In this document: positions 17,085 through 26,983 of the stretch, one piece after another
How positions within the stretch are numbered: the stretch's first letter is position 1
Layout of the letters: each line of letters begins with the position of its first letter
Assembly (NCBI RefSeq): GCF_001666755.1
Contig: NZ_LZJC01000070.1
Coordinates: forward strand, 1 to 53,116
Direction: 5' to 3'
Length of the DNA: 53,116 bases
From: Mycobacterium sp. E1214
Lineage (GTDB): Bacteria; Actinomycetota; Actinomycetes; Mycobacteriales; Mycobacteriaceae
Program-made: the position numbers and the translations under genes
The notes under the pieces: model-generated
Database searches by the model: none
What the model was told of the DNA's origin: nothing
What the model saw: only the letters and a program-made list of their open reading frames with translations

Positions 17085-18491
17085 CTAGATGACGACGACG
17101 CCCTCGGCGACGCCGATGGCCCGCAGATCGCGGTACCAGCGTTCGACCGGGTGTTCCTTCGTGAAGCCGTGACCGCCCAGCAGCTGAACGCCGTCCAGGC
17201 CGATCTGCATGCCCTTGTCGGCGCCGAGGCGCTTGGCCAGCGCCGCTTCGCGGATGAAGCTGAGACCCTGTTCGGCGCGGGCGGCGCCGCGCCAGGTGAT
17301 CAGGCGCAGTCCGTCCAACTCGATGGCGATGTTGGCGCACATGAAGGCGACGGCCTGCCGGTGCGCGATGGGCTCACCGAAAGCTTCGCGCTCCTTGACG
17401 TAGGGCACGACGTAATCGAGCACGGCGTGCGAGGTGCCGACGGCCAGCGCCGCCCAGCCCAAGCGGGACAGCGCGAGCGCCTCGGAATAGTCACCGTCGG
17501 TCGCGTCGTCCTCGCCCACCCGGGCGCTCAGCGGGACCGTCACGCCGGACAGTTCAATCTGGCCGAGGGCCGCCGCGCGCAGACCCATGCTCGGATTAGG
17601 CTTGACGGCAACACCTTTCGTCGCCGCCTCGACGATGAACAGCGCCGGCTTGCCGTTGAGCTGCGCGCCGACGATGAACAGCTCGGCGTCGGCCGCGGCG
17701 GGGACGAGCGACTTGACGCCGTCGAGGCGGTAACCGCTCGGCGTCCGCACGGCGGTGGTCTTGAGTCGCGTCGGGTCGAACAGCGGTTGCGGCTCGGCGA
17801 TCGCGACGCAGGCCTGCGGCACGTTGTCGCCGGCGAACTCCGGCAGATAGGTGGCCTGCTGATCGGCGCTGCCCCAATGGGTCAGCGCCGACGCGACACC
17901 GCCCGGGGCCAGGATTGGCAGGGCCAGACCCATGTCGCCGTAGGCCAGCGCCTCGGCGACCAGGACGTTGGTCACGCTGGAGCGGTGTTCGGCGATGCCG
18001 TCGAACTCCTCGGGAATGTTGACGGCGGTGATGCCGAGCTCGGCGGCCTTGGCGATCAGGTCGGCCGGATAGGTGGCCGCGTCGTCGGCGTCGGGCGCGG
18101 CGGGGCGCAGGATCTCCGCGGCGAACTCGTCGACGGTCTCGACGATCATCTTCTGGTCGTCGTCGGGCGTCAGGTCGAAATAATCCTTGCCGCTGGACTT
18201 CAGCCGGGTCGGGCCGCGGCCCACGCTTTGCACCCGCTTCCACTGTCGGGCCGCCGCGGCCGTCGTGGAGAAGATGGCCTTGGTGCCGTAGCGCAGGCCG
18301 TCGTTGAGGGGGTCGCGCAGGTGATAGCGGTCCAGGAATTCCTGGCCGACGAGCGGCGTGATCAGCGCGATGGCGACGTCGATGCCGGTGCGCTTGTGGG
18401 GCCGAAGCCCTACGCCGTTCTCGGGGCCGGGCCTGCGGCGGCGTCGGGGCGATGTGGACGTCTTGGGTGAACCGGAAACAGTGTCGGTCAT
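17085..18491 (-). CDS. fadE24: Acyl-CoA dehydrogenase FadE24
   Basis: This is a second acyl-CoA dehydrogenase, 468 aa from MTDTVSGSPK, identical in length to M. tuberculosis FadE24 (Rv3139). An unusual basic, low-complexity N-terminal extension (residues 1-40, with RRRRRPGPENG) precedes the core. Core features are a helical N-domain with DYFDLTPDDDQKMIVE, a beta-domain around KSLVPAAADAELF, and a C-terminus ending RDLRAIGVAEGVVVI. It is probably the partner subunit of FadE23, which follows 32 bases later. A perfect 10-bp-arm palindrome lies 38 bases upstream over the likely -10 box, pointing to repression by a TetR-like regulator not found next to it. Confidence 0.94.
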   Translation of the reverse strand: MTDTVSGSPKTSTSPRRRRRPGPENGVGLRPHKRTGIDVAIALITPLVGQEFLDRYHLRDPLNDGLRYGTKAIFSTTAAAARQWKRVQSVGRGPTRLKSSGKDYFDLTPDDDQKMIVETVDEFAAEILRPAAPDADDAATYPADLIAKAAELGITAVNIPEEFDGIAEHRSSVTNVLVAEALAYGDMGLALPILAPGGVASALTHWGSADQQATYLPEFAGDNVPQACVAIAEPQPLFDPTRLKTTAVRTPSGYRLDGVKSLVPAAADAELFIVGAQLNGKPALFIVEAATKGVAVKPNPSMGLRAAALGQIELSGVTVPLSARVGEDDATDGDYSEALALSRLGWAALAVGTSHAVLDYVVPYVKEREAFGEPIAHRQAVAFMCANIAIELDGLRLITWRGAARAEQGLSFIREAALAKRLGADKGMQIGLDGVQLLGGHGFTKEHPVERWYRDLRAIGVAEGVVVI

Positions 18492-18529
18492 GTCGGCAGC
18501 CTCGATCGTTGGGGCAATGCGGAACAAGG

Positions 18530-18553
18530 CTATCTTACTGCCGAGTAAGATAG
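18530..18553. promoter_or_regulatory. Perfect palindrome, candidate operator of fadE24-fadE23
   Basis: The arms CTATCTTACT and AGTAAGATAG are perfect inverted 10-mers separated by GCCG. On the minus strand the distal arm contains TAAGAT, which fits a TANNNT -10 box for fadE24. An operator overlapping the -10 box would repress transcription. The sequence does not fit the KstR or KstR2 consensus that I recall. Confidence 0.75.
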
Positions 18554-18570
18554 AAGGACCAGGCTGTTAA

Positions 18571-19356
18571 CTAATTCACAACTCCCAGCGCATCGAGGAC
18601 GGGTCGGTGCAGCAGGCCGTTGGTCGCGACCGCGCTGCCGCCATGCGGCCCCGGCGCGCCATCGAGGTTCGTGAAGGTGCCGCCGGCTTCCCGCACCAAG
18701 ATGTCGAGAGCCGCCAAATCCCATACCGACACCTCGGGTTCGGCGGCGATGTCGACGGCGCCCTCCGCGAGCAGGCAGTAGGAGAAGAAGTCGCCGAACG
18801 CCCGCACCCGCCAGACGGCGTCGGTGAGCGCGAGAAAGCGATCGCGAATCCCGAGTTCCGCCCATCCGGACAGGCTGGAAAACGACAGCGACGCCGAATC
18901 CAGTTGTGGCACAGCAGAAACGGAGAGGGGGCGCGGGTCGGAGTCGGCGACGGCGACGAACGCGCCGCGGCCGTGCGACGCCCACCACCGGCGTTGCAGC
19001 GCCGGTGCGCTGACCACCCCGACTATGGGAACCCCGTCGTCGAGCAGCGCGATCAGGCTCGCCCACACGGGCACACCGCGCACAAAGTTCTTGGTGCCAT
19101 CGATCGGATCGATGATCCACTGACGTCCCGTGAATGAGGTGTCGCCGCCGAACTCCTCGCCGACAACGCTGTCCGCGGGGCGTTGGCGCCCCAACGCCTC
19201 GCGTAGCTCGCTTTCGACCGTGCGGTCGGCGTCCGTCACCGGTGTCAGGTCGGGTTTGGTGTCCACCCGCAGGTCGAGCGCGCCGAACCGCGCGGTGGTG
19301 AGCGCGTCGGCGCGGTCGGCCAGCAGCAGCGCCAACGCCAGATCGTCCTGACTCAT
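18571..19356 (-). CDS. hisN: Inositol-monophosphatase-fold histidinol-phosphatase HisN
   Basis: This Mg2+-dependent phosphatase of the inositol monophosphatase superfamily has 261 aa. The metal-binding motifs are GEEFG (E67, E68) and [11 protein letters not shown] (D83, D86), with a late [15 protein letters not shown] motif supplying the third-metal aspartate. It corresponds to M. tuberculosis Rv3137, which was shown to be the histidinol-phosphate phosphatase of histidine biosynthesis. No other his gene is nearby. It lies divergently from the small proline-rich gene with 26 bases between the starts. The stop is only 18 bases from the fadE24 palindrome. Confidence 0.9.
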   Translation of the reverse strand: MSQDDLALALLLADRADALTTARFGALDLRVDTKPDLTPVTDADRTVESELREALGRQRPADSVVGEEFGGDTSFTGRQWIIDPIDGTKNFVRGVPVWASLIALLDDGVPIVGVVSAPALQRRWWASHGRGAFVAVADSDPRPLSVSAVPQLDSASLSFSSLSGWAELGIRDRFLALTDAVWRVRAFGDFFSYCLLAEGAVDIAAEPEVSVWDLAALDILVREAGGTFTNLDGAPGPHGGSAVATNGLLHRPVLDALGVVN

Positions 19357-19382
19357 GCCAGCAGTCCTATCACGGCCCTACC

Positions 19383-19787
19383 ATGGGCCGGGTGTGGGAA
19401 TTCGGTCTATTGCTGCTGCTGGTGGCCGTCCTGGGCGGGTTCCTGGCCCAACGGTTCATCCCACGCGGGCCCCGCGGCGAGCTGTTGAGCGGGACGTTGT
19501 TGGTCACCGGCGTCAGCCCGCGACCGGACGCCACCGGTGAGCAATACGCCACCATCGCCGGGGTGATCAACGGCCCCACCGTGGCCGAGCATGCGGTCTA
19601 TCAGCGGATGGTGCTCAACGCCGATCCCGGGGCGGACCAATGGCCGACGATCGGCCAGCTGTTCCCGGTGCTGTACTCGTCGAAGAATCCCGACAATTGG
19701 CGGTTCGCGCCCACCGAGCCGCCGGCGCCGACGGAACCGCCCGTGCCGCCCGTGCCGCCGCAGCCGCCGGGCCCGCCGCCGCGATGA
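19383..19787 (+). CDS. Small membrane-anchored proline-rich protein
   Basis: This is a hypothetical protein of 134 aa. Residues 5-22 form one strongly hydrophobic segment (FGLLLLLVAVLGGFLAQRF), a signal anchor. A folded-looking middle with a GTLLVTGVSPRPDATGEQYATI stretch split by polar residues follows. The C-terminal 30 residues are almost all Pro, Glu, Val and Thr (TEPPAPTEPPVPP...). It probably sits in the cytoplasmic membrane with the Pro-rich tail in the cell wall. The ATG is 26 bases from divergent hisN. I recognise no family and assign no function. Confidence 0.75.
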   Translation: MGRVWEFGLLLLLVAVLGGFLAQRFIPRGPRGELLSGTLLVTGVSPRPDATGEQYATIAGVINGPTVAEHAVYQRMVLNADPGADQWPTIGQLFPVLYSSKNPDNWRFAPTEPPAPTEPPVPPVPPQPPGPPPR

Positions 19788-19886
19788 CCAAAGACCCGCG
19801 GCCGGTGCCCCAAGGCCCCTAGGGCCGCCCGGCGACCGCGCGTAGCGTCGAATGTGCAGGCACTTTCATCGACGCAGGAGACCGCG

Positions 19887-20681
19887 ATGCCGGAATCAAC
19901 CCAGACTGTGGTCGTCGGAGTCGACGGGTCGCACGCGGCCACCGCCGCGGCGTGCTGGGCCGTCGACGAAGCGGTGAGCCGCGACGTGCCGCTGCGACTG
20001 GTCTACGTGATCGAAGAGGGGCCCGCCGCGCGGCCGGCGTCGCGCGGTGCCCGCGTCGCCGCCGCGCAGGCCGCGCTGTACGTCGCCCGTCGCGCCGTCG
20101 AGGGGAGCGGTAAGCCGGTGAAGATCGAGACGGAAGTCCTGCGCGGCAGGCCGCTCACCAGGCTGATCGAACAGTCGCGGTCCGCGGCGATGATCTGCGT
20201 GGGATCGGTCGGAGTGCGGCACGCCCGCGACGGCATCGGCTCCACCGCGGCCGCGCTGGCGGAGGCCGCGCTGTGTCCGGTGGCCGTGATCGGGCGACCG
20301 GCGGGCCGCCCAGACGCCCCGGCCACCCGCCGCGTGGTGGTGCGCGCGGAGAACGGCGTGGCGATGCACCACGCCTTCCAGGAGGCGCGGCTTCGCCACC
20401 TTCCGCTGCGGGCCTTCGCGACGACCACTTCCGGGGCCTCCAGCGGTGACGGCGCGACCCGGTCGGCGCACGCGCAATTGACCCGTCGCCTCGAGCAGTG
20501 GGCGCGGGTGTACCCCGACGTGACCGTCGAGCCGGCCGTCGTCGACGGCGACGTCGACCGGTACTTGGACGACGACGAGGCCGAACAGCTGTTCGTCACC
20601 GACACCCAGGTGCGCTTCGACGTGTGCGGCGCCCACCACGCCGGCCGCTCGGTGTTGGCGGTGCGGCCCCGCAACCTGTGA
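19887..20681 (+). CDS. Tandem universal stress protein family
   Basis: This Usp-domain protein has 264 aa from MPESTQTVVV. The first domain (residues 1-145) starts VVVGVDGSHAATAAACWA and keeps the ATP-binding motif G-2x-G-9x-GS in GSVGVRHARDGIGS. The second domain (about 155-264) starts RRVVVRAENGVAMHHAF and is degenerate, with no clear ATP loop. Two-domain Usp proteins are common in mycobacteria, several being induced in hypoxia. A GGAG lies 6 bases before the ATG, and TAGCGT at 19843-19848 is a candidate -10 box. Its stop is 7 bases from that of convergent fprA. Confidence 0.85.
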   Translation: MPESTQTVVVGVDGSHAATAAACWAVDEAVSRDVPLRLVYVIEEGPAARPASRGARVAAAQAALYVARRAVEGSGKPVKIETEVLRGRPLTRLIEQSRSAAMICVGSVGVRHARDGIGSTAAALAEAALCPVAVIGRPAGRPDAPATRRVVVRAENGVAMHHAFQEARLRHLPLRAFATTTSGASSGDGATRSAHAQLTRRLEQWARVYPDVTVEPAVVDGDVDRYLDDDEAEQLFVTDTQVRFDVCGAHHAGRSVLAVRPRNL

Positions 20682-20688
20682 CCCGCGG

Positions 20689-22056
20689 TCAGCCGTGGCT
20701 GACGTGCAGCAACTTGGCCAGGCTCGGCAGCTTGACGCGGGGACGTCCGTGCGGCTCGCCGGCCGCCCGCTCGTGGCGGTCGATGACGTCCCAGTGCTCG
20801 GAGGTGACCAGCTTCGGCTGGCGCTCGGCGAGCCATTTGGCCAACGCGTCGGCGTGGTCGTCGGCAAACTCCGGCCGTCCGGCGTCGCCGGCGCGGGCCA
20901 AGTCGGCCAACAGGGTGTCGACGGTGTCTTGCGAGTCCTTCTTATTGGTGCCGATGACACCGGTCGGGCCGCGCTTGATCCAGCCGACGACGTACTCGTT
21001 GCGGCTGCCCTCCACCCGCCCGGCGGCGTTGGGGATCGTCGCGGATGCGTCGTCGAACGGCAGGCCGGGCGTCGGCACCCCGCGGTAACCGACCGACCGC
21101 ACCACCAACTGCACCGGCAGTTCCTCGCGCTCGCCGGTGTCGCGGGCCGTCACCCGCCCGTCCGGGGTGGTGCGGAGCTCGTTGCGGCCGAGCACAATGG
21201 CCTCCACTTTGCCGTCGCCCTTGATCTCTATCGGCGACGTCATGAAGCGCAGCACGATCCGCCGGTGCCCGGGGCGGGGCGCGCGGGCCGCGTAGTCGCG
21301 CAGCGCGGCGATGTTCTGCTTGGCCGTCTTCCCGGCCGCCGCCGCGTCCTCGTCGGTGATGCCGGCCAGCTGGGCGGGGTCGACGATCACGTCGACGTTC
21401 TCCAAGTCGCCAAGCTCCCGCAGCTCAAGCGTGGTAAACGCGGTCTGCAACGGTCCGCGCCGGCCGATCACCACCACTTCGGCCACCCCGCACGGCCGCA
21501 GCGACTCCAGGGCATGGTCGGCGATGTCGGTCTGTCCGAGCACCTCGGGGTCGGTGACCAGGATGCGCGCGACGTCCAGCGCGACGTTGCCGTTGCCGAC
21601 GACCACCGCCCGCGCGCCGGAGAGGTCGGGCGTCGACGCCTCGAAACTCGGGTGCGCGTTGTACCAGCCGACGAAGTCGACGGCGGCGATGCTGCCGGGC
21701 AGGTCCTCGCCGGGGATGCCGAGCGCGCGGTCGGACTGCGCCCCCACGGCGTAGATGACGGCGTCGTAGCGCTCGGCGAGCTCGTGGGCGTGCAGGTGCT
21801 CCCCGACGACCACGTTGCCGAAGAAGCGGAACCGCGGGTCCTGCGCCGTCTTCTCGAATTGCTTGCTGATCGACTTGATCTTGGGGTGGTCCGGCGCGAC
21901 GCCCGAGCGCACCAGGCCCCACGGTGTCGGCAGCATCTCCAACATGTCGACGGTCACGTCGATGTCGTCGGAGGCGTCGGCCGCCTTCAACAAAGATGCG
22001 GCGGCGAAGAAACCCGACGGCCCGGAGCCGACGATGGCAACGTGATAGGGGCGCAT
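20689..22056 (-). CDS. fprA: NADPH-ferredoxin reductase FprA
   Basis: This adrenodoxin-reductase-like flavoprotein has 455 aa, one less than M. tuberculosis FprA (Rv3106). The FAD motif is VAIVGSGPSGFFAAASLL at residues 6-23. Characteristic stretches are RSGVAPDHPKIKSI, GNVALDVARIL and VVVIGRRGPLQTAFT (NADP binding). The C-terminal VVGWIKRGPTGVIGTNKKD is a family signature. It passes electrons from NADPH to ferredoxins serving cytochromes P450 and other redox enzymes. It is divergent from prfB, with 155 bases between the starts. Confidence 0.96.
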   Translation of the reverse strand: MRPYHVAIVGSGPSGFFAAASLLKAADASDDIDVTVDMLEMLPTPWGLVRSGVAPDHPKIKSISKQFEKTAQDPRFRFFGNVVVGEHLHAHELAERYDAVIYAVGAQSDRALGIPGEDLPGSIAAVDFVGWYNAHPSFEASTPDLSGARAVVVGNGNVALDVARILVTDPEVLGQTDIADHALESLRPCGVAEVVVIGRRGPLQTAFTTLELRELGDLENVDVIVDPAQLAGITDEDAAAAGKTAKQNIAALRDYAARAPRPGHRRIVLRFMTSPIEIKGDGKVEAIVLGRNELRTTPDGRVTARDTGEREELPVQLVVRSVGYRGVPTPGLPFDDASATIPNAAGRVEGSRNEYVVGWIKRGPTGVIGTNKKDSQDTVDTLLADLARAGDAGRPEFADDHADALAKWLAERQPKLVTSEHWDVIDRHERAAGEPHGRPRVKLPSLAKLLHVSHG

Positions 22057-22197
22057 GCTCGACCTTCTGTTCGTGCACTGCGCGCAAGGGCTGGCGCACG
22101 CAGCGGGGCTGCACTTGATCGTGATTCGATGCTAAACGCTGGACCGCCGGCGGTGACGCGAACACTCGCCGTCGGCGGCCGCAGATCGGCGCCCCGG

Positions 22198-22203
22198 TAA
22201 CGT
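22198..22203 (+). promoter_or_regulatory. Probable leaderless -10 box of prfB
   Basis: TAACGT is followed by 8 bases and the GTG start of prfB. No Shine-Dalgarno is present before that start, so transcription probably begins at or next to the GTG. Confidence 0.5.
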
Positions 22204-22211
22204 GGTCGCCT

Positions 22212-23324
22212 GTGGAACCCGACCGGCAAGCCGACATCGCCGCCCTTGACTCGACCCTGACCACGGTGGAGCGGGTGCTCGATGTCGACGGTCTGCGGGC
22301 CCGGATCGAGACGTTGGAGCGGGAGGCCTCGGACCCGCAGCTCTGGGACGACCAGACCCGCGCCCAGAAGGTGACCAGCGAGCTGTCGCACGCGCAGGGC
22401 GAGCTGCGCCGGGTCGAAGAGCTGCGCAGCCGGCTCGACGACCTGCCGGTGCTCTACGAGCTGGCGGCCGAGGAGGGCGAGGGCGCCGCGGACGCGCTCG
22501 CCGAGGCCGACGCCGAACTCAAGGCGCTGCGCGCCGACATCGAGGCCACCGAGGTGCGGACCTTGCTGTCGGGGGAGTACGACGAACGCGAGGCGCTGGT
22601 CACCATCCGCTCCGGTGCCGGCGGGGTGGACGCGGCCGACTGGGCCGAGATGCTGATGCGCATGTACATCCGATGGGCCGAGCAGCACAAGTACCCCGTC
22701 GAGGTGTTCGACACCTCCTACGCCGAAGAGGCCGGCATCAAGAGCGCGACCTTCGCCGTGCACGCCCCGTTCGCCTACGGGACGCTCTCGGTCGAGCAGG
22801 GCACGCACCGGTTGGTCCGCATCAGCCCGTTTGACAATCAGAGCCGGCGTCAGACATCGTTTGCAGAAGTTGAGGTTCTCCCTGTCGTGGAGACCACCGA
22901 CCACATCGACATCCCGGAAGGCGATGTGCGCGTGGACGTTTACCGCTCAAGTGGCCCCGGCGGCCAATCGGTGAACACCACCGACTCGGCGGTCCGTTTG
23001 ACGCACATCCCGACGGGTATCGTCGTGACTTGCCAGAACGAAAAATCTCAACTGCAGAACAAGATCTCGGCCATGCGGGTGCTTCAGGCAAAGCTGTTGG
23101 AGCGCAAGCGTTCCGAAGAGCGCGCCGAGTTGGACGCGTTGAAGGGCGAGGGCGGAAGTTCGTGGGGCAACCAGATGCGCTCCTACGTCCTGCAGCCCTA
23201 TCAGATGGTCAAAGATCTGCGAACCGACTACGAAGTCGGCAACCCGGCGGCCGTCCTGGACGGAGACATCGACGGGTTCCTGGAAGCGGGAATCCGGTGG
23301 CGCAACCGAAAAGATGACGAATAA
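22212..23324 (+). CDS. prfB: Peptide chain release factor 2
   Basis: RF2 terminates translation at UGA and UAA. The protein has 370 aa from GTG. The stop-codon-recognition tripeptide SPF is at 205-207, and the catalytic GGQ is at 250-252 in [14 protein letters not shown]. The frame is continuous from the GTG, so the autoregulatory +1 frameshift of many bacterial prfB genes is absent here. Its 3' end overlaps the following MscS gene by 11 bases. In M. tuberculosis the same order prfB-Rv3104c-Rv3103c-ftsE-ftsX-smpB is kept. Confidence 0.97.
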   Translation: MEPDRQADIAALDSTLTTVERVLDVDGLRARIETLEREASDPQLWDDQTRAQKVTSELSHAQGELRRVEELRSRLDDLPVLYELAAEEGEGAADALAEADAELKALRADIEATEVRTLLSGEYDEREALVTIRSGAGGVDAADWAEMLMRMYIRWAEQHKYPVEVFDTSYAEEAGIKSATFAVHAPFAYGTLSVEQGTHRLVRISPFDNQSRRQTSFAEVEVLPVVETTDHIDIPEGDVRVDVYRSSGPGGQSVNTTDSAVRLTHIPTGIVVTCQNEKSQLQNKISAMRVLQAKLLERKRSEERAELDALKGEGGSSWGNQMRSYVLQPYQMVKDLRTDYEVGNPAAVLDGDIDGFLEAGIRWRNRKDDE

Positions 23325-24321
23325 CACAACTATTCTTGCCGCATCCGTGATGCAACGCTGGCACGACTTCTGGCGGGGCGAGATCGGCGAATGGATCATC
23401 ACGCGCGGCCTGCGGGTCGCCATGGTGGTGATCGCGGCGATACTGGCCGTCCGGTTCGTCACCTGGGTGGCCGACCAGGTCGCCCGTCAACTCGACGAAA
23501 AGTTCGCGGAGAGCGACGCCCTGGTGCGCTCGGAGTCGACCAAGCACCGCCAGGCCGTGGCGTCCGTCATCCAATGGGTGTCGATCGTGCTGATCGGCAT
23601 CTGGGGTGTCGTGCAGATCGCCGAGGTGCTGCAGTTCTCGGTGAGCGGCCTGGTCGCGCCGGCGACCGTGGTCGGCGCCGCGCTCGGCTTCGGCGCGCAG
23701 CAGGTGGTCAGGGACCTGCTGTCGGGCTTTTTCATCATCGCCGAAAAGCAATACGGCTTCGGTGACCTGGTGACGCTGACCATCGTCTCGACGGCCGAGG
23801 CCAGCGGCACCGTCGAGAACGTGACGTTGCGGGTGACCCGGCTGCGCTCCCCGAACGGCGAGGTGCTGACCATCCCCAATGGCCAGATCATCAAGGCCGT
23901 CAACCAGTCGAAGGACTGGGCCCGCGCCGTCGTGGACATTCCCGTGTCCACCAGCGCCGACCTGAACCGGGTCAACGAGGTGTTGCACCAGGAGTGCGAG
24001 CGGGCGCTGGACAACCCGCTGCTCGGCGAGCTGCTGCTCGACGCGCCCACGGTGATGGGCGTCGAAAGCATCGAGGTGGACACCGTGACCCTGCGGATGG
24101 TGGCCCGCACGCTGCCCGGCAAGCAGTTCGAGGCCGGTCGCCAGCTGCGCGTGCTGGTCATCCGGGCGCTGGCGCGGGCGGGGATCGTCACGGCGGCCGA
24201 CGCGAGGGTGGGCCTCGTCGACGACGCGGCCGTTCCCGCGTCCCAGATCGCCCAGACGGCCGAGCTCGCCGAGTCCGCGCGGGCGTCGAACCCGGCGACT
24301 CACGAGTCGGTGCAGCAGTGA
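23314..24321 (+). CDS. MscS-family mechanosensitive channel
   Basis: This small-conductance mechanosensitive channel has 335 aa. Three hydrophobic segments lie at about residues 25-50, 85-105 and 110-140. The pore-lining helix and signature region reads [20 protein letters not shown], followed by the beta-domain start [13 protein letters not shown]. The C-terminal cytoplasmic part includes [15 protein letters not shown], typical for the family. It protects against osmotic downshock. It begins inside the end of prfB, and its stop overlaps the next start (GTGA). It corresponds to Rv3104c. Confidence 0.9.
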   Translation: MTNNTTILAASVMQRWHDFWRGEIGEWIITRGLRVAMVVIAAILAVRFVTWVADQVARQLDEKFAESDALVRSESTKHRQAVASVIQWVSIVLIGIWGVVQIAEVLQFSVSGLVAPATVVGAALGFGAQQVVRDLLSGFFIIAEKQYGFGDLVTLTIVSTAEASGTVENVTLRVTRLRSPNGEVLTIPNGQIIKAVNQSKDWARAVVDIPVSTSADLNRVNEVLHQECERALDNPLLGELLLDAPTVMGVESIEVDTVTLRMVARTLPGKQFEAGRQLRVLVIRALARAGIVTAADARVGLVDDAAVPASQIAQTAELAESARASNPATHESVQQ

Positions 24322-24815
24322 AATTCACGCTGAGTGTCCTCGAGAAACACCCGGAGGGGTCGGAGAAGAGCTGGCCCGCCTACATGCTGGGCGGCCGCAT
24401 CCGCACGTCGACCCTGGTCTTGGTCATCGCGTTCCTGGCCGTGTGGTGGACCTACGACCACTACCGACCGGAAGTGGAACCCAAGCCGCCGGCCCCGCAG
24501 GTGGTGCCCCCGGGCTTCGTCCCCGACCCCAACTACACCTGGGTGCCGCGCACCAGGGTGCAGCCACCGCAGCCCAGCGTGACTTACACACCCAGGCCGA
24601 CGCCCACCAGCACCGTGCCGCCGCCACCGCCGACCTCGAGCGTTCCGGCGCCGACACCGACGACGACCACCACGGCGCCGTTCCAGCTCCCGCAGCTGCC
24701 GTGCCTGCTGCCGGCGCCGTTCTGCCCGCCCAGTCCGTCGCCCTCGGCACCCCCGCCGCAGGCGCCGCAGCCGGGTCCCGGCCCGGTGCCGAGTTCGCGG
24801 CTACCGGCCAGTTGA
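24318..24815 (+). CDS. Proline-rich single-pass membrane protein (Rv3103c type)
   Basis: This hypothetical protein of 165 aa starts from GTG ([10 protein letters not shown]) and is coupled to the channel gene by a GTGA overlap. Residues 1-29 are polar, 30-45 form one membrane segment ([16 protein letters not shown]), and the rest is an extracytoplasmic Pro/Thr/Ser-rich region with stretches such as [10 protein letters not shown] and a short Cys-containing part ([12 protein letters not shown]). Rv3103c has the same position and build. Its placement between a mechanosensitive channel and ftsEX suggests a cell-envelope role, but none is established to my knowledge. Confidence 0.82.
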   Translation: MKFTLSVLEKHPEGSEKSWPAYMLGGRIRTSTLVLVIAFLAVWWTYDHYRPEVEPKPPAPQVVPPGFVPDPNYTWVPRTRVQPPQPSVTYTPRPTPTSTVPPPPPTSSVPAPTPTTTTTAPFQLPQLPCLLPAPFCPPSPSPSAPPPQAPQPGPGPVPSSRLPAS

Positions 24816-24841
24816 CTTCCTTCGCCAGCGAAATTCACCGC

Positions 24842-24847
24842 TACACT
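24842..24847 (+). promoter_or_regulatory. Probable leaderless -10 box of ftsE
   Basis: TACACT is followed by 8 bases, then GTG-ATG. The arrangement would put the transcript start at the GTG (24856), adding one Met before the family-standard start. Confidence 0.5.
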
Positions 24848-24858
24848 GGCGTGCCGTG

Positions 24859-25548
<690 letters not shown>

Positions 25549-26442
25549 GTGCGCTTTGGTTTCCTCCTCAATGAGGTTCTGACCGGGTTCCGTCGCAACG
25601 TCACCATGACGGCCGCGATGATCCTGACGACCGCCATCTCGATCGCCCTGTTCGGCGGCGGTCTGCTGGTGGTCCGGCTGGCCGACAACTCCCGCGAGAT
25701 CTACCTCGACCGGGTCGAGACGCAGCTGTTCCTCACCGACGACATCTCGGCCAACGACGCGACCTGCACCACGGATCCGTGCAAGGCGCTGCGCGAGAAG
25801 ATCGACGCGCGCCAGGACGTCAAGTCCGTGCGGTTCGTCAACCGGCAGGACGCCTACACCGACGCCATCAAGAAGTTCCCCGAGTTCAAAGACGTCGCCG
25901 GCAAGGAGTCGTTCCCGGCGTCGTTCATCGTCAAGCTCAACAATCCCGAGCAGCATGCGGAGTTCGACGCCGCGATGCAGGGCCAGCCCGGCGTGCGCAG
26001 CATCCTCAACGAGAAGGACCTGATCGATCGGCTGTTCGCCGTCCTCGACGGCCTGCGCGACGCCGCGTTCGCCGTCGCGTTGGTGCAGGCGGTCGGCGCC
26101 GTGCTGCTGATCGCCAACATGGTGCAGGTGGCGGCGTACACCCGCCGCACCGAGATCCAGATCATGCGGCTGGTCGGCGCCAGCCGCTGGTACACCCAGC
26201 TGCCGTTCTTGGTGGAGGCGACGCTGGCCGCGGGGATCGGTGTGGCGATCGCGATCGTCGGGTTGATCCTGGTGCGGGCGCTGTTCCTGGACAACGCGCT
26301 GAGCCAGTTCTACCAAGCCCATCTGATCGCGAAGGTCGACTACGCCGACATCCTCTACATCTCGCCGTGGCTGATTCTGCTCGGCGTGAGCATGGCGGGA
26401 TTGACGGCGTACGCGACGCTGCGCCTCTACATCAGGCGGTAG
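25549..26442 (+). CDS. ftsX: Cell-division ABC transporter permease FtsX
   Basis: This is the membrane partner of FtsE, 297 aa from GTG. The first membrane segment lies at about residues 20-45. A large extracellular loop of roughly 120 residues follows, containing CTTDPC, whose two cysteines could form a disulfide. Three more helices follow (about 165-195, 215-245 and 262-290). The mycobacterial loop binds and activates RipC-type peptidoglycan hydrolases. The GTG directly follows the ftsE stop, so the two are in one operon. Confidence 0.96.
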   Translation: MRFGFLLNEVLTGFRRNVTMTAAMILTTAISIALFGGGLLVVRLADNSREIYLDRVETQLFLTDDISANDATCTTDPCKALREKIDARQDVKSVRFVNRQDAYTDAIKKFPEFKDVAGKESFPASFIVKLNNPEQHAEFDAAMQGQPGVRSILNEKDLIDRLFAVLDGLRDAAFAVALVQAVGAVLLIANMVQVAAYTRRTEIQIMRLVGASRWYTQLPFLVEATLAAGIGVAIAIVGLILVRALFLDNALSQFYQAHLIAKVDYADILYISPWLILLGVSMAGLTAYATLRLYIRR

Positions 26443-26444
26443 CT

Positions 26445-26954
26445 ATGGCGAAATCACCCGGCCGGTCCAAGGCGGCGAGTGGCAAGGGTGGCGGCAAACA
26501 GATTGTCGCCACCAATCGCAAGGCACGGCACGACTATTCGGTGCTCGAGACCATCGAGGCCGGAGTCGCTTTGCAGGGCACCGAGGTGAAAAGCCTACGG
26601 GCGGGCCAAGCTTCGTTGGCCGATGCGTTCGCAACCATCGACGACGGCGAAGTGTGGCTGCGCAACCTGTACATCGGCGAGTATCAGCACGGTAGCTGGA
26701 CCAACCATGATCCGCGTCGAAACCGAAAGTTGTTGTTACATAGGCAACAAATTGACAGGCTGGTCGGCAAGATACGTGATGGTAACCTCACCTTGATGCC
26801 GCTGTCATTGTATTTCTCGGAGGGCAAGGTGAAGGTCGAGCTCGCCCTGGCCCGCGGCAAGCGCGCTTACGACAAACGCCAGGACATGGCCCGCCGCGAC
26901 GCCCAGCGTGAGGTGGTCCGTGTCCTTGGGCGCCAAGCCAAGGGCATGTCCTGA
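26445..26954 (+). CDS. smpB: tmRNA-binding protein SmpB
   Basis: SmpB delivers Ala-tmRNA to stalled ribosomes in trans-translation. The protein has 169 aa. Family motifs are NRKARHDYSVLETIEAGVAL (RNA-binding oligonucleotide fold), GTEVKSLRAG, and the C-terminal ALARGKRAYDKRQDMARRD, which becomes helical in the mRNA channel. An N-terminal basic tail of about 20 residues (KSPGRSKAASGKGGGK) extends the core. The ATG begins 2 bases after the ftsX stop. Its RNA partner ssrA lies 4.1 kb downstream in the same orientation. Confidence 0.97.
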   Translation: MAKSPGRSKAASGKGGGKQIVATNRKARHDYSVLETIEAGVALQGTEVKSLRAGQASLADAFATIDDGEVWLRNLYIGEYQHGSWTNHDPRRNRKLLLHRQQIDRLVGKIRDGNLTLMPLSLYFSEGKVKVELALARGKRAYDKRQDMARRDAQREVVRVLGRQAKGMS

Positions 26955-26983
26955 TCGGGGCCGCTTACGCCCAGCTGTCGGCC

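Noticed and set aside
24318..24815. Thr-Pro rich segment as a second mucin-like secreted protein
   Set aside because: Despite the TPTTTTT stretches there is no 9-bp unit repeat, and the position matches Rv3103c, so it is annotated as an ordinary Pro-rich membrane protein.
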